Origin: Tigriopus japonicus
Lineage: Eukaryota; Arthropoda; Copepoda; Harpacticoida; Harpacticidae
Direction: 5' to 3'
Assembly: GCA_010645155.1 (NCBI GenBank)
Contig: CM021320.1
Location: 9,748,478-9,812,477, forward strand
DNA length: 64,000 nucleotides
Part shown: positions 33,631 to 45,734 of the stretch, piece after piece
How the letters are laid out: the number at the start of each line of letters is the position of its first letter
Numbering within the stretch: position 1 is the first letter of the stretch
The notes under the pieces: generated by a model
Seen by the model: only the letters and a program-made list of their open reading frames with translations
Told to the model about the DNA's origin: nothing
Databases searched by the model: none
Translations under genes and position numbers: made by a program

Positions 33631-36600
33631 ATGACCAAGACCCAAAGGGCGGAACAACCTCCTCCGCCTCCGCGACATCACAGTTACGCCCTCCTCAGTC
33701 GCATTCAAGCCAGACCCCCCGGAAGGACCTCCGGGATGATCATGGGACCCATCCTGGTGGGTTCGGTCATGATGGCCTTGCTCACGGCCCATGGCGTCAC
33801 GGGTAAGAGAGAAAGAAAAGAGTGGGCCCAACGAACAAAGGCCTTTCTTTGTCCTTTGCGCGTTTGAAGTGGTTTTGGTCGAAGAGAAAGAAAGAATCTT
33901 GTGGAATCTAGGTTCTAGAGTTTTTACGAATGTGAGAATGCTTGACGGAAGAATATACGATAAAGTTGAGGGTGATGAGGGCGGAATAAGGCAACATTTT
34001 ACGTAGATTGAGAATCATTCTCGTATCAAAAGGCGTATTTCGAATAGTTTGTTAAGAGTGTTGGGAATGGTAGGACTCGTTTTGATTTCAATGAGTTTAA
34101 ATGCTTGACCGCGTCTCAATCTTAGTAGGTCAAGAGGGGTTGGATGAAACGAGTATTTCGAGAAAACCCTAAGGTTTAGCATATTTTTGGTAGTAATATT
34201 CCATCTTCGACTTATTTAGAAGCATCGAAGTGGATAGTTATACATACATTAAGCCCGTTAGTTGAGTGACCGTAAAGATTTCTAGTTTGAGACCGTGATG
34301 TAAAATTGGTAGAAGGAAATACTCTCACATTTTTAGAACTTGGAATTTTCTAGTTAAGAAATGTTCAGGTTGTAATGTGGGAGTGATCAAGAGACCCTCT
34401 GTTACCCAATTTAATTGGCGAATGGCTTTGATTTGTTTCAGGTTTAAATCGTCTGAGTGATTATGTGGAACATTTTGAGCCCCTGCATTACGATCCCAGT
34501 CCCGTTCGAACGGATCATGCGCGACACAAGCGCTCTCTACCGGACGAGGATCACCGAGTGCGTTTGGACTTTGTGGCCCATGGCCAACGCTTCCAGATGG
34601 AACTCAAACGGGATCATTCCGTCTTTCACAACGATCTATCCATTCATGATAACGATGATCGGCCCATCACCCACATTTTAGATACCTCACACATCTACGA
34701 GGGCAAACTCTTAGGTAAGACACCAAAAGTCACCGAGATAACGTTGTAATCTTGCGGTAATGAGGTGTTCAAATGTGAGTGCGTCGGTGATCTTTCAAGA
34801 TCCTGTTATGATTTTTATGAGTTGGTGAGAACCGCGGAAAAGAGTAATCGATGATGCATGCACCACAGTTAATAGAGGCAAGGATTGTGACGACAAATGT
34901 TTGACCTTGATCATCGTCGAGGGATTCAGACGACTGAGGAAATGATTCACTTTCAATGGTGGGATGTGCCAAATCATCAAATGTTGTCGAGGAATTGATT
35001 CCTCGGCACTCCGGAAGTCATTGTAATCAGAGCCTTAAGCATGCGCTTACTTGTCTGGATTTGCATAAATGGATGGCCGGCTCAAGTCCTAGTTTTCAGC
35101 CAAGCGTGGTAAAATGAGCTGATTCGTAATCCCGGGTTTAAATAATCTTATCAAGTAATGTCCAAAATTTATTGCCCCGTTTTCATCTCAATGAACAACA
35201 CTTGAAAACGTGATTTGTGAGTGTAATCTTCGACTTCCTTTGCTCGCTTGCTTTGGTATCTTGCAGAAATTCCGACCACTCACTCGACACTCTCGATTGT
35301 TATTTAATTCATGATACGTTAAATTTGGCCACTTTGCGACATTTGTTGGGACAAGATTTAGATTAGCTTTAATTTCCCCGAACACATGTCTTCACATCAA
35401 TATTGCAAATTGAAGCCATTTGAACTCGGGTTGAGCCTTGAATATTGGCATTCAAACGCTAGAAGAGGGTTTTTGGCGAACTTCAAACGTGGAAAAAGTC
35501 ATTGCTGATTGAACGCGAGAAGGACGGGAGAGAAAACATTTGGCATTTAATTACCTCGAATACCCTATTCCCCCCCTTGCTTTATCGTTATCAAGGCGTC
35601 AATGAAGTATTATGTGATTGCCAGCTCAGTGAGCAGAGAAATGATCCACAGTGTGTAATACCCTCAGTTCGAGGAAACTTGAATTCACAGTTAACGTCAT
35701 TTCAACAGCAGCAGGGACTTCAATTTGCTCTAATTTTGGCTTCACAATGATAAGAAATGAAATGGGAGGTTACATTGTTTGAGGAAAAAAGAAAGCTACG
35801 CCTGACTTCAGACCAAATCAAAATCGAAAAATTGCCTTTCCAAATCATATGCGATGAAGAGCCTTAATTAAATTATTAAACTGTCCCGGCCTGTATACTT
35901 CATTTGTTCGAAATAGGTCAGTTTTAGTTGGTTCCTTTACTGGAAAAGGTAGCTTTTGATTTTGATTCTCTGTTGACGATTCAGCAGAATTTAATGCAGA
36001 TTGACATCGTTAATGCCCTTCCAAATGCAAAAAATGCAGATGATGACAATAAATTCATATTTCACCATGTCATGGTTGGCTAACAGCAGTGTCAGTGGCC
36101 ACCGATATCAAGAAAGGTATCCTACAACGAGGCAAAGATACCAAACATTTTTTTGCATATTGTTCAATTATAAAAGAGGCACTTTAGATCACAATATTAT
36201 TGTTCAAGAAACTGTTAACAGCTTTGGGGCCGCAATAATCACTTTCCAAGAAACCAGTTGTTCCATCGGTAGATGGCGGTATTAAACCTATAATATAAAG
36301 TTGGTGGCGTTTAATTGGAAACGTCCATATATTCTGAAAGTAATAGCACAATAAGTGTCTTGAAACTCTAATTACTCGCTAATCCAGCTTTAACCACTAC
36401 AAAAGGTCTTCTCATGATATCAGGAGACACTCGTGACGAAATTTTCAGAATTTGTTCGGAATATCCTTTCAAACTTCGGTTGGAAATGCTTGAAAAGAGT
36501 GGGTTGGACTTTTTTACCCACTATGAAAATTAAACCATACCGCTTTTATTGTTATCAAGTCTTGGAAAACAGATTATTAAATAACTAAAACAGCTATCAC

Positions 36601-39600
36601 CTTAGTCGATTCTCCGACAGATACTTAGGGTTACCCCAATCTTTTGCATCCCTTGCATAAAGGACTGAATTTAATCACCAAATATTCATGATGAAAGTCC
36701 TCAGCACTTTCTCACGATACCATAAGTATCCAATCTGACCCATCTCCCTCGCTTCTAGATGATCCCGACAGTCATTGTTTCGGTGCAATACGGGATGGCG
36801 TGTTTGACGGTCAGATCTCGACTCGTCGTGGGACTTACTTTGTCGAGCGCGCCAACCGATATGCTCACATTGATCTCAACTCTGCTCATCCAACGAATCC
36901 CACCACCACAACAACTAGTAGACCCTTTTTTGGTGGATCATCCAGCGAGCCCTTGGTTGGAAACAGAACCATTCATTCTGTGATATATCACGAAGCACAC
37001 GTTAAAACGGATCCATTCCGACATGGGAAATACGGCCAGACTCAAGGCGGTTGTGGCGTGTCCGATTCAGTCCAGAAATGGATGGAAAGCATTCAAAACT
37101 CGGGTGAGCCGTCTCCGCCAAGTCGACCAAGTTCTCAGTCCGAATCTGCGGACGAAAAAGTTGAACTTGGTCAGGGGGATGAGCAAGACGAGGAGATTCC
37201 CTCGGCGTTGCCGTTGTATTCGAATGAGATTCCCAAGTTTAAGTATTCGGCCGAGGCCAATGATCCGCTCAAGAGACCCAAGCGAGCCATTCCCAGTCCC
37301 AACAAGAAGAAGTCTTGCTCTCTCTACATTCAAACGGATCCACTCTTCTGGAAGCATGTTCACGCTCAGGTACGTCATAAAATGGGCTAATATTTTGATT
37401 GAAATTAAAATGTGATAATTGATGGGGTTTTTTTTTCAAGGAGGGAGACGATGACAAAACCCAAGAGGAGATCCTGTCCTTGATTGCCCAGCATGTGAAG
37501 GCAGTCAATCGGATTTATTCGGATACACCATTCGATGGTCGATACAAGCACAATGGCTACCAATTCGAGGTGCAACGAATCAAAATCCACAATGACTCCC
37601 AATGTAAAAGCTCAGGCAGGGTCACTGCGGATCAAAATCAATTCTGTATCCCCAATGTGGATGTGTCCAATTTCTTGAATCTGCATTCCAAGTCCAATCA
37701 CGAGGAGTTCTGTTTGGCATACGTCTTCACGTATCGTGATTTCACGGGAGGAACCTTGGGTCTAGCTTGGGTGGCTTCGGCTTCAGGTAATCGATATCAT
37801 ATCCCTTTTTTTCACTTTTGCCAAGCAAGTCCTTTCAAGCCTGCTTCGTCTTCCAGGTGCATCCGGAGGTATTTGTGAGACGTACAAACGGTACACCGAG
37901 AACATCAATGGTGTTCATCACACTGCCAAGCGAAGTCTGAACACCGGGATCATCACTTTCGTCAACTACAACTCCCGAGTCCCGCCCAAAGTCTCCCAGC
38001 TCACGTTAGCTCACGAAATTGGGCATAATTTTGGCTCGCCCCACGATTATCCGCAAGAATGTCGACCCGGAGGTTTAGCCGGCAACTACATCATGTTCGC
38101 TTCGGCCACATCCGGTGATCGGGATAATAACAACAAGTTCTCCCATTGCTCCAAGTCTAACATTTCGGCCGTTTTGGATGCCATCGTGGACGGTCACAAG
38201 CCCAATTGCTTCACCGAGTCCGATGGAGCTTTTTGCGGCAACAAAATCGTCGAAGAAGGCGAGGAATGTGATTGCGGGTTCGATGATCACGAATGCACCG
38301 AAAGTTGTTGCTACCCGAGGAAATCCGCTGAATTGACGGATGAAGAGAACAAACGGAATCGATGTCGACGCAAACCCGACACGGAATGCAGTCCCAGTGA
38401 AGGACCGTGTTGTTCCAGTCGGTGTCAGTTCACCCGAAGCTCGGAGAGAGTACAGTGCAAGAATGAGGACGATTGCACCATGGCCGCCACTTGTGACGGC
38501 CAACAGGCTCGATGTCCTCGGCCTTTATTCAAGCCTGATAATATTACAGAATGCCATGAGGGCACCCAAGTCTGCCAAGAAGGCGTGTGTCAGAGCTCGA
38601 TTTGTCTCAAGTTTGGCCTGGAATCGTGCTTCCTCACCAGCGATATCGTTCAGAGCAAGCGTGAGCTCTGTGAATTGGCCTGTCGAAGACCCGGAGCCAA
38701 GAACAATACGTGCATGTCCACGAGTGACTTGTTGGACTTGGGATTCATCCGACCCGAAGATTTGACGGAGGGACTCACACTCAGACCCGGATCGCCGTGC
38801 GACAATTTCCAGGGATATTGTGACGTGTTCCTAAAGTGTCGGAAAGTGGATGCCGAAGGTCCTCTGGTGCGACTCAAGAATCTAATTCTGAACGAGGAGA
38901 CACTGCTCACTATCCGAGAATGGGTCACGGTAAGAGAAATGATAGTCCGTCAAGGAAGCTGGGCATCGATTTAGACAGCGTGTCTCCGATATTCTAGGAG
39001 TATTGGTACGTGGTTCTGTTGTCCAGCATTGCTTTGGTGATCTTCATGGCCATTTTTATCCGATGTTGCGCGATTCACACACCTTCGTCCAATCCGAATC
39101 TTCCAAAGAATCTACACTTGACCGAGACCTTACGACGACCAGTACGGTCATTACAGCAAAAGGTAAATTTTTAGGGATGCTTGCACTTGAATCCAAAGTG
39201 GTAATTTGGTAACTGGCAGACGACTTGTCCTCTTATTCTCCGTTTCTGACCTTCCACTTTCTTGCTTCTTGTACGCTTGGTACTACCAATGAATGCTTCG
39301 AGGTCAACTGAGTCTTTCCTTTCCTTGACTTTTTCTTCTTCATTATCAGGGTGTGTACGTTGGTTCATGGGTCATTCAAAACAACGCCCCTGTCCCGCCC
39401 AAGGTAAACTTTTGCCGATTCACAGAGTGCTTCTTTTTCTTAAGTTTCTATTCTCTCAATATTGCCATTACTCTTCACTAATGGTTCGATGTAACACATC
39501 AGAGCTAAAAAACTCATCACATAAAATAGCATTAACATTTATAATACTGTCGTGCCACACAGGAGAAACTTCATGTGTTGTCCTAGAGCACTATTATAAC

Positions 39601-40889
39601 ATATAGTGCTCTAGGTTGTCATAGGTTGAAATTGTATTATATTATTTATTTCTTATGAATCGACCAACGTGCAGATTTACTTCTATTGTTTGGAGCAAGT
39701 GTGGACATAGTGAAGTTTTGAGGCTTTCTTACTGGTCTGCAAACTAAAATTAAACCAAAGAAACTCGTCAAATGTACTGAAAATGGTCAACTTCTTTGCC
39801 ATTGACTTTTAAAGTCTTGTTCAAAAAACTCTAAAAAGTACTTAGATACTTGGAAATTCAATAAGTGTTTCGCAAATACATTCTATCACTAGAAGCAAAG
39901 ACATGTCGATGTTGATCCTATGCATGTCCGTTCTTAACCACTTACCAAACCTAGTGGCAGACCTGTGATGCAGTTGTAATTACTATTACGTAATTGCAAT
40001 TACATTCCCAAGCAATTGTAATTGTAGTAAATTACATTTGAAATAAAAGTATTTGTAACTTTAGTTAATTACATTTCAACCAATGCAATTGACATATTTC
40101 AATTACAATTTACAATTACAGTTTTACCTACAAAACAAGATCTAGGAAAACTTTTCCCCCATCATTTCAAAATTATTCAGTTTGAAAGTAGATACACCTA
40201 AAGTCGACAAATTTTTAACGCTGCTTTCAGATTATTGCACTTCAAAAAAATGATCTTTTGTTGCACTTAAATGTAATTGAATGTGATTCAATTACATTTT
40301 GAAAGTAATTGTATTTTATTACATTTGAAATATAGTAATTTTAATTGATTACATTTTAAAATAAAGCAATTGTAATTAATTACATTTGAAAATATATTAA
40401 TTGTAATTATAACTAATTACTGTTGGGACCAAAGTAATTGTAATTGACACAGGTTTGCCCAGTGGACACGTTTCAACTGATTGTCCTCCTTTTCTCGCTT
40501 CATTGGGTATTCATGCTCACATCAGTCGAACATCAGCTAATCGCCTCTCTAAATTTCAGCACTACCGACCCGCTAACCCTGGCCATGGTCAGCCACACCA
40601 TCAACAGCCACAACAGCATCATAACCATGGCAGTGGGGCGGGCCCCTCGGGCGCTCCACCACCTTATCCTGGGCGGAACATCTCGGGGGGCAGTGCCGCT
40701 TTGCCCGGACCCGGTCATGGATATGGTGAAGGGCGCGGTCATTACAATCGTTCTCGGAGTTATGAAGAACGCCAGGCGGTGGGTGGGCCCGCGGCCTTGA
40801 ATCAGTCGGTCCCTAGTGGGCGTGACCGCCGTTCAGGTGGGGCCCATGGGAATCGCTCCAGTCGGATAGAAATGACACCCATGCGATAG
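33631..40889 (+). CDS. kuz: ADAM10 / kuzbanian transmembrane metalloprotease, eight coding exons
   Basis: Membrane zinc protease that sheds ectodomains, including Notch and APP-type substrates. Coding exons: 33631-33802, 34442-34714, 36759-37369, 37441-37786, 37857-38929, 38998-39162, 39349-39402 and 40560-40889; all introns GT-AG, phases agree, total 1007 aa. A signal anchor-like hydrophobic stretch covers about residues 36-58, and the prodomain has a Cys-switch candidate GGCGVSD (246-252). A furin site RPKR (321-324) precedes a catalytic domain opening with CSLYIQTDPLFWKHV. The zinc site HEIGHNFGSPHD is at 520-531 with its Met-turn NYIM. The disintegrin domain begins CGNKIVEEGEECDCG, then comes the Cys-rich domain; the TM segment is about 828-846, followed by the ADAM10-type HTPSSNPNLP. 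The cytoplasmic tail is Gly/His/Pro-rich and ends MTPMR. The 54-bp exon 7 is in phase and could be skipped. Compared with vertebrate ADAM10 (about 750 aa) the prodomain and tail carry large insertions. Confidence 0.95.
39582..39615. repeat. Perfect 13-bp inverted repeat in the last ADAM10 intron
   Basis: CCTAGAGCACTAT and its exact reverse complement ATAGTGCTCTAGG are separated by 8 nt. It lies between coding exons 7 and 8. Function unknown; it would form a stable hairpin in the pre-mRNA. Confidence 0.9.
39958..40457. mobile_element. Non-autonomous hAT-like element, 500 bp, next to ADAM10 exon 8
   Basis: Termini CAGACCTGTG and, read inward from the right, CAAACCTGTG. Flanking octamers CCTAGTGG and CCCAGTGG (39950-39957, 40458-40465) differ at one base. 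The interior is an array of TAATTACAATTACATTT-type units in both orientations. It ends about 100 bp before the exon 8 splice acceptor. Confidence 0.78.
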
Positions 40890-41971
40890 GAGATGACAAT
40901 TATGATTATGGTTTGATTTAAAGTAAACATATACATTCTTACTCACATACTATGAATGCGAATGAGCGTAGTAAAATTGATGATGAGTTTTCATCTCTTG
41001 CCACACCAATTGTCAACCAATCAAAACAAAAAATAGAACTAAACTTGTTTTTTTCCTTAATTCCCTGTTCAATCTAAGCCAAAAAATGACATTAGCAATC
41101 CTGTCTTAGTGTTATAGGAAAATAATAAACTCAATCCCATCCTCTCTAAGAATGTCACTCTTTCCATAAAAATATCCGACGCCATTTTTTCAACTAGATT
41201 TCCGAATTTCTGCTAACACTCCTCAAATGAAAACTGAAATTACTCCTACCAAGAAGCACCTAAATTTCTTGGAGTGGAAGGCTTGTGACGAGCATTATGA
41301 TTTTCAGTAGAAACAAATCAATGACGTGTTTCTGCCAAACTAACTTCGCTGATGTTAGCTATTGTTGGCTAATTTTCCATGGCTTTTCCGCTTAACTGCT
41401 TCTCCGCCTTTCCTTATGCTTCAGCCAAATCGGTTTGAGAATTCCATCCGACATCGAACGCTGTTGGTCGGATAATAGTTTTAGGTCAAAAACTTTTTCC
41501 CTGAACCTAAACTTATGTAATACAATAAAAGTAAAGTTGTTCCCCATTGAGTTGTGGGTCCAAAAAATGCCAAGATGTCATTGGATATTTCGATCCAAAC
41601 CTAAAAAGCCATTCGAAACACCGTGGGAGGGAAGTCATGCCTTCTCGCATTTGCGTACTGAAGAGAGTACTAAATGAATGAGCTCGCCTTGATGGATAAA
41701 ATAAGCGCCACTTCAGCAACCTGTACACATATCCCATTCTATTATTGTTTTTTCCTTCGTTGCAACCATTAATCTGTCAATGTTAGAACCAGTAATCATT
41801 CGGCCCTCGAAGGCATCATATTAGTCCTGGAATCAGCACCAACAGTTCTGGAATCCACACACCCACACCTGGAACGTTCATTTCCATGCAACCTCTTCCA
41901 ATGGGGTTGATCCTTCCTAAATAAACAATGTCAAAAAAGCAGCTTTTTATAATCTGTGGAATTGTTATTTT
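40890..41971. other. ADAM10 3' UTR and spacer to the histone cluster
   Basis: Noncoding sequence between the ADAM10 stop codon and the H2A stem-loop. A poly(A) signal lies at 41124. The open frame at 41435-41677 resembles nothing known. Confidence 0.5.
41124..41129 (+). terminator. Candidate poly(A) signal for ADAM10
   Basis: AATAAA lies 235 bp downstream of the stop codon, in AT-rich sequence; the first canonical hexamer I see on this strand after the gene. Confidence 0.5.
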
Positions 41972-41987
41972 GGCCCTGAAAAGGGCC
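41972..41987 (-). terminator. Histone 3' stem-loop of H2A
   Basis: On the minus strand GGCCCTTTTCAGGGCC, the canonical 6-bp stem with 4-nt loop bound by SLBP, 30 bp after the H2A stop. It marks a replication-dependent, non-polyadenylated mRNA. Confidence 0.95.
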
Positions 41988-42017
41988 TGGCTGATGGGGT
42001 AAGGGGCCTGAGTTGAT

Positions 42018-42410
<393 letters not shown>

Positions 42411-42458
42411 CTACAACGGTAGTGGAACAAATGATAAGCTTCCTGTGCGATGGTATTC

Positions 42459-42465
42459 TTTTATA
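42459..42465 (-). promoter_or_regulatory. TATA box of H2A
   Basis: TATAAAA on the minus strand, 67 bp upstream of the H2A start codon. Position fits a short 5' UTR. Confidence 0.75.
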
Positions 42466-42673
42466 GGCTGACGTGTTTCTCTCAAAAAACCATCTGGTAT
42501 TCCCGCGTTTCCCTCCGCCCGCCAAAAACCATCCATTCCACTCATAGGAGGTAGGCAGATGGTCTGTGTGATTTCTCCCGCTCAAAACTCTCCCAAAATA
42601 GGCGCGGGCGCGTAAGAGCACTCTTTGTTGGAGCAGATTGGGGAGCGAACCAATGGTTGACAGAACCAGTTTG

Positions 42674-42680
42674 TATAAAT
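42674..42680 (+). promoter_or_regulatory. TATA box of H2B
   Basis: TATAAAT on the plus strand, 54 bp upstream of the H2B ATG. Confidence 0.75.
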
Positions 42681-42733
42681 TCAGAAGCTGGCTTTCCTTT
42701 TCATCATTCTGATATTGAATTCTCAACGTCACC

Positions 42734-43105
42734 ATGCCTCCCAAAGTCTCCGGAAAAGCTGCCAAGAAGGCCGGTAAAGCCCAGAAGAACATCTCCAAGG
42801 GCGACAAGAAGAAGAACCGCAAGCGCAAGGAGTCCTATGCCATCTACATCTACAAGGTGTTGAAGCAGGTCCACCCTGACACAGGTATCTCTTCCAAGGC
42901 CATGTCCATCATGAACTCGTTCGTGAACGACATCTTCGAGCGCATTGCCTCCGAGGCCTCTCGATTGGCTCACTACAACAAGCGATCGACCATCACCTCT
43001 CGGGAGATCCAGACCGCCGTGCGACTCCTTCTCCCCGGAGAATTGGCCAAACACGCCGTCTCTGAGGGTACCAAGGCCGTCACCAAGTACACCTCCTCTA
43101 AGTAA
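42734..43105 (+). CDS. H2B: Histone H2B
   Basis: Core histone, 123 residues, intronless. Lys-rich tail (about residues 1-32), then the fold beginning [21 protein letters not shown], followed by [20 protein letters not shown] and the C-terminal AVTKYTSSK with the conserved ubiquitylated lysine context. Start ATG follows a short leader with a CACC context. Divergent partner of H2A. Confidence 0.99.
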   Translation: MPPKVSGKAAKKAGKAQKNISKGDKKKNRKRKESYAIYIYKVLKQVHPDTGISSKAMSIMNSFVNDIFERIASEASRLAHYNKRSTITSREIQTAVRLLLPGELAKHAVSEGTKAVTKYTSSK

Positions 43106-43137
43106 AATGCTTCTTACCACCGTTTTTCACCATCCAA

Positions 43138-43153
43138 GGCCTTTTTCAAGGCC
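43138..43153 (+). terminator. Histone 3' stem-loop of H2B
   Basis: GGCCTTTTTCAAGGCC, a variant stem with a compensatory base change relative to the other three loops, 33 bp after the stop codon. Confidence 0.92.
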
Positions 43154-44148
43154 AACATTTTTATTCGAAGATAGAGATTCGAGCACTATCAAGAACTCCC
43201 TTTCATGGTAATTCCAAACTAGATATTTTCGTGAGTTAGTTGAAACGGGTGCAAGATTTCAGTTTTAAATAACTTTTAATTGGTCGTTATCAGACACGTT
43301 TTGGTTTTGCTAAAAGTCCTACAATGAAGTCAGGATATTTAAGCGGAGATAATTGATAATGTTGAACTAAATTTAATCTTTGGTTTATAAAGCGCCACTT
43401 GAGGAAAGAATGTTGTATGGAATTATATTTTTAAGACTTTGATTTTATGAAAAAGAAACTTTGACTTGAAGAAACAGAATTCAGAATACACCAGAATTCC
43501 ATCTGGATGTCAGCAAAGGCATCTGTAAGAGCATACATTCAAAGCTGGATACAAATAAATTTTCTGTAAGAACCAACACTACTTTTAGACCGAGGGTTGC
43601 TATTCCGTGAAAAGACATTATGTTCTGTTAGCAAAACAGTACATATATTTTGGTCATCGTCACCAGTATTCTTTTTTATCAAGGATTACAGTAACACATC
43701 AAATAGAGTGTTGTCTTATCCAGATTTGACCATTCCTCTTTTGGGAAGAAAGTTAGGCAAATTTTAAGAATGAAATTAGCAAGTCCGTCGATCGCACTCC
43801 TTCTTCGTGAGGATGCCTCGCGAATGGAACAAGTTGCCAATCAATATCAAATATCAAAAACCTTCAAGTCCTTTCAAATGCAATTACTGTCCATGAGGGT
43901 GTGAATGAAAATTAATCTGATACGTATTCGTTTTACGACCTCAAATGTTTTCTCTTCTCTTTTTATATCCTAAACTCCTTATCATCTTTTTTGATGCTCG
44001 AATGGATTTTCCAATAAACCAATTTCAAACCGGACCAAAGGAACGTCGAATACGACTCGCAATGAGATATTGCGCTTGATGAACCCTTATCGAAGGATCC
44101 TATAGCCATCTTAAGAAGCTTTAAAATCTTAACAAGGAACGCATTGGT
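43154..44148. other. Spacer between the two histone pairs, no H1 gene
   Basis: I looked for a Lys/Ala/Pro-rich linker-histone frame on both strands and saw none. A LINE tail fragment is at 43789-43896. Confidence 0.6.
43789..43896 (+). pseudogene. LINE ORF2 C-terminal tail fragment
   Basis: A 36-codon stretch contains SFFVRMPREWNKLPINIK, matching the FxxRxxxxWNxLP motif near the end of many CR1/Jockey-type LINE proteins. It ends at a stop. Very short, so the call is tentative. Confidence 0.45.
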
Positions 44149-44164
44149 GGCCCTGAAAAGGGCC
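44149..44164 (-). terminator. Histone 3' stem-loop of H4
   Basis: GGCCCTTTTCAGGGCC on the minus strand, 54 bp beyond the H4 stop codon. Identical to the H2A and H3 loops. Confidence 0.95.
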
Positions 44165-44217
44165 GAGTAAGTTTAGTAGATCTTTGGCATGGGAGCAATC
44201 CGGAATCATTGATGGAC

Positions 44218-44535
<318 letters not shown>

Positions 44536-44576
44536 TCACTTATTACGAATGATGCTGTACTCGAAGGACCATCTGG

Positions 44577-44583
44577 TTTTTAT
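44577..44583 (-). promoter_or_regulatory. TATA box of H4
   Basis: TATAAAA on the minus strand, 48 bp upstream of the H4 ATG. Confidence 0.75.
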
Positions 44584-44901
44584 ACCATACCCGAGAACGC
44601 TTCTTTTGAAACCCCAACGTTGTTGTGAACAGCTGATGGTTTGGGCCAACCAAAAAACCGTTGGATCTTTGTTATGGTCCGCGCTTTCGTGTTCAAACCA
44701 TCCCTCGGAATACCACAAGTGCCACTTCTTATGTTCAATGATAAATTTAAGGCTTAATGTCTTAGAATTTGGAGGCATTTTCAGGTCATAAAATACACGT
44801 TGTGCTAATATTTGCTTTGATGTATTTTTAATAAGGCTTTAACTACTTCTACCTTATAAATCTTGAGTCTTCTCTCATTTCAACCATCGCTCTCTTCATA
44901 G

Positions 44902-44909
44902 TATAAATA
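44902..44909 (+). promoter_or_regulatory. TATA box of H3
   Basis: TATAAATA on the plus strand, 54 bp upstream of the H3 ATG; same spacing as in H2B. Confidence 0.78.
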
Positions 44910-44947
44910 AGCGTCCCTATTTCTTCCTGCATCACTCTTGATCTTGA

Positions 44948-45373
<426 letters not shown>

Positions 45374-45411
45374 GAAATGAACCATCCGTCTCGGTTCATT
45401 ACCCAAAGAAA

Positions 45412-45427
45412 GGCCCTTTTCAGGGCC
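45412..45427 (+). terminator. Histone 3' stem-loop of H3
   Basis: GGCCCTTTTCAGGGCC, 39 bp after the H3 stop codon. Confidence 0.95.
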
Positions 45428-45734
45428 AAAATATGTTAATGGAGAGATTGATTGAAAGTAACGCAAATTCTGAACCATCTCTTCAAATTTGATCACACAC
45501 ACAAACGAAAGAGAAGGTAAATCTTTTTGAGCCATTGTTTTTTCCTTTTAGAGTCCATCAAAGAAAATTAAACACCATGGCGTTTGTACCTTTTGAAGTT
45601 TAATATCCCATTTTAAAGGCTTGAACAAGGATGTAACACCACATGCACCAAAATGTTCCTAGAGGTCTTATTTTTATCTCAGAAAACTATTTCTGATTAC
45701 ATTCAGTCTCAATCAACTGTTAACAAGCCCCTCT

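Noticed and set aside
33553..33867. Overlapping frames at the first ADAM10 exon
   Set aside because: Only the frame starting at 33631 splices in phase into the ADAM10 prodomain.
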